A stretch of 64,000 bases of DNA from CALFXN01 sp937957815 (GTDB lineage Bacteria > Synergistota > Synergistia > Synergistales > Aminobacteriaceae). Location of the stretch: positions 1-64,000 of the forward strand of contig DAIQNX010000007.1 in the NCBI GenBank assembly GCA_036788195.1, written 5' to 3'. A program made the position numbers and the translations under genes. This document shows positions 60,268 through 64,000 of the stretch, one piece after another. Within the stretch, counting starts at the first letter, position 1. Each line of letters starts with the position of its first letter. A model generated the notes under the pieces. It did not search any database. It was not told the origin of the DNA and saw nothing but the letters and a program-made list of their open reading frames with translations.

Positions 60268-61892
60268 CCGAAACTCCTCCCGAGCGCGTTCACGAAGCCG
60301 TAGATTCCGTCTCCGGCAATGAACCCCGCGCCGTACAGCTCGAGGAGCTCCCCGTGATTCTTCTCGAACGCGAGTCTGATGGCGACGGCGACAAGAAGCC
60401 CTATCCCGTAGATCGGGTTGTTAATCAGGAGTCCCGTCGCGAAGAGCACGCCGAGCGCCTTTTTCGCGCCTCCCGCGAACTGGAGCGCCGCTCCGGCAAC
60501 CGACCAGACCAGAAGCTGGCGCAGGATCTCCGGGTGCGATCCCGCCTTGATCGTCGCCGCAAACACCTTGCTGACGGGCGGGATGAGATTCTGCCGGAAG
60601 TGCATGTCCATGAGAAGTCCGACGACGACCATCGCGATGACGCCGCCGATCAGCTCGGAGATCACCTGCTGGCGTCTGCCGTCGAGCTCGTATGCCGGGT
60701 TCGTTCCCCTGCCGCGGATGATCCATCCGGTCTTCAGGTCGTATCCCATATCCGCGAAGCACGGCCCGGTGCTGGCGACATACCCCGTCAGCAGCGCGAG
60801 CGCCGCGGGGGGGAACCCCATGAAGAGTCCGAGACTCAGGAAGATGATGCTGATCGCGAACCCGGGAAACCATCCCGAGTGCATCGCGCAGAGCCCGACG
60901 AGAATCGGGCTGACCAGCGCGGAAATCGTGCTCCAGGTCACCCAGAGCGACAGCGTCGAAGCCGACATCTCCGACCAGATGCCCGAGATGAGCGACAGGG
61001 CCACGGCGCCCGCGAGGAAGAGGACGAAGCCCATTCCGATGGCCTTCTTCGTGGCGTCTTTGCTCACACTGTACGTATCCTGCATTGTTTCCGCGGCGCC
61101 GTTTCCGGATTTGCGCGTGATGATGACGATGGCCTGGATCAGCGAGACGACTCCGGCCCCGATCATGACGCCATGGGGGATATAGGTCTTCCCGAGATCG
61201 ACTGGGAGCCCCGAAATTCCCAGACTTCCAAGAAACGCCGCGATCTGCGGGAAGTACCCGCGGACGAGGAGTCCAAGGGCCAGCGCGACCATCGCGAACG
61301 TATTCGCGATGAAGGCGATGCCGACTCCCGCCATCGGCAGTCCGGCGGCGAGAAACGGCTTGATCTTGAGAGCCGCTCCCGCCGCTCCGAGCAGGATGCC
61401 TCCGAAGAGCAGCCGCCCCTTTCGTCCGCCTTCATCCCCCGCTATGAGCGCCTGCGCCGTCGCGACGCCGGGAGGCCATGAACCGCTCGCCGGGAACAGC
61501 TCGGAATCGTAGACGCGATACACGAAGTACATCCCGATCAGCGTCGCGATCCCCGATCCGACGAGCATCGGAATGAGCTGCTTCATGTCGCCGAAGGCGA
61601 ACAGGATTCCGACCGCGAGGAGTCCGCAGTTCGCCGCCCCGAAACCGGCGGCGGATGTCATCGTCTGCACGAGATTCTGCCTGTCGAGACTCCGGAACTT
61701 TTCCATCGACGCGAGCGGAATCCGCGCTATCGCCATCGCGAGCAGCGCCCCGATCACGGATGTGTTCGGGGTGATGCCGATCCTCGCGATGATCTGCATG
61801 CAGATCACGGCCGACAGAACCGAAACGAAGACGCTGACCAGCAGCGTCTCCCTCTCGAGCGCCTTCACGTGTGGTTCGTGTGGATCCTTCAT
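60258..61892 (-). CDS. OPT family oligopeptide transporter
   Basis: The 544-residue membrane protein has about 14 membrane segments. OPT/YSL features include QTMTSAAGFGAANCGLLAVG, the region SELFPASGSWPPGVATAQALI, and GYDLKTGWIIRGRGTNPAYELDG in a cytoplasmic loop. OPT proteins import small peptides or metal-chelate compounds by proton symport. GAGGGGGG precedes ATG 61892. It is the first gene of the operon that continues with racemase, DUF917, DUF1177, unknown, AroM and aminopeptidase-like genes, so it probably brings in that pathway's substrate. Confidence 0.92.
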   Translation of the reverse strand: MKDPHEPHVKALERETLLVSVFVSVLSAVICMQIIARIGITPNTSVIGALLAMAIARIPLASMEKFRSLDRQNLVQTMTSAAGFGAANCGLLAVGILFAFGDMKQLIPMLVGSGIATLIGMYFVYRVYDSELFPASGSWPPGVATAQALIAGDEGGRKGRLLFGGILLGAAGAALKIKPFLAAGLPMAGVGIAFIANTFAMVALALGLLVRGYFPQIAAFLGSLGISGLPVDLGKTYIPHGVMIGAGVVSLIQAIVIITRKSGNGAAETMQDTYSVSKDATKKAIGMGFVLFLAGAVALSLISGIWSEMSASTLSLWVTWSTISALVSPILVGLCAMHSGWFPGFAISIIFLSLGLFMGFPPAALALLTGYVASTGPCFADMGYDLKTGWIIRGRGTNPAYELDGRRQQVISELIGGVIAMVVVGLLMDMHFRQNLIPPVSKVFAATIKAGSHPEILRQLLVWSVAGAALQFAGGAKKALGVLFATGLLINNPIYGIGLLVAVAIRLAFEKNHGELLELYGAGFIAGDGIYGFVNALGRSFGWW

Positions 61893-62028
61893 GTGACCGC
61901 CCCCCTCAATTCGTCGTCAGAAAACGAACGGAACCGGAAAACACGCGCAACCGTAACGATCGTATCGCTCTCTCCTCTCTCCCGACCCGGGCACAGTGTA
62001 CTATTTCCACTCGTCGGACGATATCGGC

Positions 62029-62049
62029 CATGTCGTATTTTCTGACATG
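62029..62049. promoter_or_regulatory. Inverted repeat upstream of the OPT operon
   Basis: CATGTC (62029-62034) and GACATG (62044-62049) are mirrored around an AT-rich 9-base centre. It lies about 140 bases upstream of the OPT start and could be an operator. A minus-strand TACACT (62000-61995) is a possible -10 box, without a convincing -35. Confidence 0.35.
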
Positions 62050-62117
62050 ACGAGGTCCGGAACAATGGTCCGTGGACACGAAAGTCCCCGAACTTCTCTG
62101 TGCGGGAGGCACACTCC

Positions 62118-63071
62118 TCAGGTGCGGCCTGAGTGCAGGTGACAGGAGACCTCCCGTCCGCCCGCCAGAACGCGGGGAGGCGGAGTTTCGCAAACATCGG
62201 ACGCATCCGGACACCGTGTCCGGAAGGCGCAGCCTCCCGGCGGGTCGAGCGGACTCGGAATCTCTCCCCGGACGGGGTCGGATGTCATTCTCCGTCCCGG
62301 ATCGGGAACGGCGCTCAGTAACGCCCTCGTGTACGGGTGAAGCGGAGAGTCGACGATATCCGAGACAGTTCCGCTTTCCACGATCCGCCCGAGGTACATG
62401 ACCGCGACGCGGTCGGAGAAGCAGCTGACGATCTTGAGGTCGTGCGTGATGAGCAGGTATGTCAGGGTCCGCGTTCCGCGGATTTCCATAAGGAGGTTGA
62501 GAATCTGCGCCTGCACCGAGACGTCGAGTGCGGACGTCGGCTCGTCCAGCAGGAGCAGTTGCGGTTCGAGGATCAGGGATCGCGCGATCGCGACGCGCTG
62601 CTTCTGTCCGCCAGACAGTTCGTGCGGATACTTCGGAAGCAGATCCCTTCCGAGGCCGACGAGATCGAGCATCGCGGAAACCCGACCGGAGCGTTCGCGC
62701 GCGTTCCCCATTCCGCGGATCAGGAGTCCCTCCTCTATCTGGAACCTGATAGTCTTCCTCGGATCGAGCGATGATTCGGGGTCCTGAAAGACCATCTGGA
62801 CGCACGCGCGCCTCCTGTCCGACTCCTTCAGCGGTTCGCCGGAGAGCAGAATCTCGCCCGACGTCGGCCGATGAACGCCGGCGACGAGATTGGCGACGGT
62901 CGACTTCCCCGATCCGCTCTCGCCGACGATACTGAACACGCTTCCGCGCGGAACCGAAAACGACACGGAACGTACGGCGTGAAGTTCGAGCGTCGGACGT
63001 CCGAACAGGTTTTTCCGGACCGGAAACGTCTTTCCCACGTTGCGCACTTCGAGGATGTCCATGGGTTTCAC
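62118..63071 (-). CDS. Dipeptide/oligopeptide ABC transporter ATP-binding protein (DppF/OppF type)
   Basis: The 317-residue ATPase has Walker A GESGSGKST, signature LSGGQKQRV, Walker B LLLDEPTSALD and the switch His in LLITHDLKI. The C-terminal oligo_HPY extension has a Cys pattern (CAFRTRCPDASDVC) that in peptide importers binds an iron-sulfur cluster or metal. GTG 63071 overlaps the stop of the upstream ATPase gene and has GGAG seven bases before it; ATG 63062 is an alternative. It is the last gene of an ABC operon extending beyond the window. Confidence 0.92.
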   Translation of the reverse strand: MKPMDILEVRNVGKTFPVRKNLFGRPTLELHAVRSVSFSVPRGSVFSIVGESGSGKSTVANLVAGVHRPTSGEILLSGEPLKESDRRRACVQMVFQDPESSLDPRKTIRFQIEEGLLIRGMGNARERSGRVSAMLDLVGLGRDLLPKYPHELSGGQKQRVAIARSLILEPQLLLLDEPTSALDVSVQAQILNLLMEIRGTRTLTYLLITHDLKIVSCFSDRVAVMYLGRIVESGTVSDIVDSPLHPYTRALLSAVPDPGRRMTSDPVRGEIPSPLDPPGGCAFRTRCPDASDVCETPPPRVLAGGREVSCHLHSGRT

Positions 63072-64000
63072 GCCCCTTCTCCACGGTATTTCCAGCACCA
63101 GACGACGCGGCCGCCGAAATCGCGGGGGGGCGGCGGCTGAGTCCGGCACACGTCCATGACCGCGTCGCACCTGGGATGGAACCGACACCCCGGCGGAGGG
63201 GAGAGCGGACTCGGGACGGTGCCCCGGATCGCCGCGAGCGGACATCCCCTCCGTTCCGCCCCGAGCGTCGGAATCGACCGGAGCAGACCGACGGTGTACG
63301 GATGGAGGGGATTCGCGAAGATGTCCGCGACCGGCGCGATCTCCATGACCCTCCCCGCGTACATCACCATGATCCGCTGCGCTATCTGCGACACGACCCC
63401 GAGGTCGTGCGTGATGAAGATGAGCGCCGTGTTCGACACCCGCTGCAACTCCCGGAAGAGATGAAGGATCTGCGCCTGGCTGATCACGTCGAGCGCCGTC
63501 GTCGGTTCGTCGGCGACCAGCAGCGCCGGTTCGCAGAGCATCGCCATTGCGATCATGACGCGCTGCCGCATTCCGCCGCTGAATTCGAACGGATACCGCT
63601 CCAGCATCCGCTCGGGGTCGGGAATCGCGAGGCGCTCCATCATTCCGACGACCCGGTCCCTGGCGGACGGGCCCGGCATTCCCAGATGCTCCTCCAGTAC
63701 CTCGCCGAGCTGCCTGCCGATACGGATGGACGGGTTCAACGAGTTGAGGGGGTTCTGGAAGACCATCGACACGTCGCGGCCGCGGAACGCGGCCAGCGAC
63801 GCGCAGGGCTGTCCCCTGAACGTCAGGTTTCCTTCCCTCCGGACCGATGGAGCCGAAACGAGATCCATGATCGAGAGGACCGTGACGCTCTTACCCGAAC
63901 CGCTCTCCCCGACGATGCCGAGGGACTCCCCCCTTTCGACCGAGAAGGAGACGTCTTCGCACGCCGTCAGGATCCCTTCCGGAAGGCGGAAGCGGACCGA
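63068..64000 (-). CDS. Dipeptide/oligopeptide ABC transporter ATP-binding protein (DppD/OppD type), partial
   Basis: The gene runs off the right edge, so its N-terminus is missing. The frame is open to base 64000 and includes Walker A GESGSGKS about 55 residues before the first visible Met. Signature FSGGMRQRV, Walker B LLVADEPTTALD and switch His in IFITHDLGV follow. The C-terminal oligo_HPY Cys motif CRFHPRCDAVMDVC is intact. It pairs with the downstream ATPase. Permease and binding-protein genes are expected beyond 64000. The linked OPT operon suggests peptide uptake is the theme of this end of the window. Confidence 0.92.
   Translation of the reverse strand, partial: SVRFRLPEGILTACEDVSFSVERGESLGIVGESGSGKSVTVLSIMDLVSAPSVRREGNLTFRGQPCASLAAFRGRDVSMVFQNPLNSLNPSIRIGRQLGEVLEEHLGMPGPSARDRVVGMMERLAIPDPERMLERYPFEFSGGMRQRVMIAMAMLCEPALLVADEPTTALDVISQAQILHLFRELQRVSNTALIFITHDLGVVSQIAQRIMVMYAGRVMEIAPVADIFANPLHPYTVGLLRSIPTLGAERRGCPLAAIRGTVPSPLSPPPGCRFHPRCDAVMDVCRTQPPPPRDFGGRVVWCWKYRGEGA

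Noticed and set aside
62118..64000. Assignment of the two ABC ATPases to nickel transport
   Set aside because: Both carry the C-terminal oligo_HPY cysteine extension of peptide importers, and a full nikABCDE operon already exists at 28.7-33.8 kb.
1..64000. Search for CRISPR arrays, tRNA genes, transposases, phage genes and attachment sites
   Set aside because: No regularly spaced repeats, tRNA-like cloverleaf ends, transposase motifs or integrase genes were seen on reading both strands.

Overview
The window is GC-rich, gene-dense bacterial chromosome. No rRNA, tRNA, CRISPR array, phage or intact insertion sequence was seen. The gene content points to an amino-acid- and peptide-fermenting anaerobe: many peptidases, TRAP-TAXI, OPT and ABC uptake systems, CoA-transferase/thiolase catabolism, DUF1177/DUF917/AroM genes, and no sugar genes. 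The best guess is the phylum Synergistota. That is an inference from gene families, not from a marker gene.

Layout. 0-5 kb: carAB (carbamoyl phosphate synthase) and a GNAT acetyltransferase. 5-7 kb: a substrate-binding/PAS/GGDEF diguanylate cyclase. 7.1-7.55 kb: a strong promoter, a structured leader, a 45-codon ORF that looks like a lactate permease remnant, and a terminator. 7.6-10.2 kb: an M20 amidohydrolase with a two-part DUF3100 membrane system. 10.2-11.5 kb: decayed proline iminopeptidase and chemoreceptor genes. 11.7-13.8 kb: a class III CoA-transferase and an HMG-CoA-lyase-like enzyme. 13.9-15.3 kb: a C69 dipeptidase. 15.4-23.4 kb: one long minus-strand catabolic operon (RpiR regulator, class III aminotransferase, TAXI binding protein, fused TRAP permease, CoA-transferase A/B, thiolase) behind a promoter with two RpiR-like operators. 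23.8-27.5 kb: a chemoreceptor and an alpha/beta hydrolase. 27.5-28.7 kb: a frameshifted PAS/HD-GYP gene. 28.7-33.8 kb: nikABCDE nickel import behind a promoter packed with repeats. 33.8-43.1 kb: two signalling blocks (DUF342, HD-GYP, histidine kinases, response regulators). 43.1-47.8 kb: P1 peptidase, iron alcohol dehydrogenase, acyl-ACP thioesterase, and a LysM/M23-like protein without catalytic histidines. 47.9-54.9 kb: a 1606-residue hybrid kinase with three periplasmic sensor domains plus two response-regulator/HD-GYP proteins. 55-61.9 kb: a seven-gene operon (OPT transporter, Asp/Glu/hydantoin racemase, DUF917, DUF1177, an unrecognised family, AroM, aminopeptidase-like). 62.1-64 kb: two dipeptide-type ABC ATPases, the second running off the window.

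How it fits together. Peptides and amino-acid derivatives enter by the OPT, ABC, TRAP and DUF3100 systems and are hydrolysed by C69, P1, M20 and M29-like enzymes. Carbon skeletons then pass through transamination, CoA activation and thiolysis to acetyl-CoA. Sensory control is heavily cyclic-di-GMP based: one GGDEF protein, five HD-GYP genes (one broken) and no EAL domain. The most interesting uncharacterised unit is the OPT/racemase/DUF917/DUF1177/AroM operon. Next come the apparent beta-amino-acid operon and the leader region at 7.1-7.55 kb.
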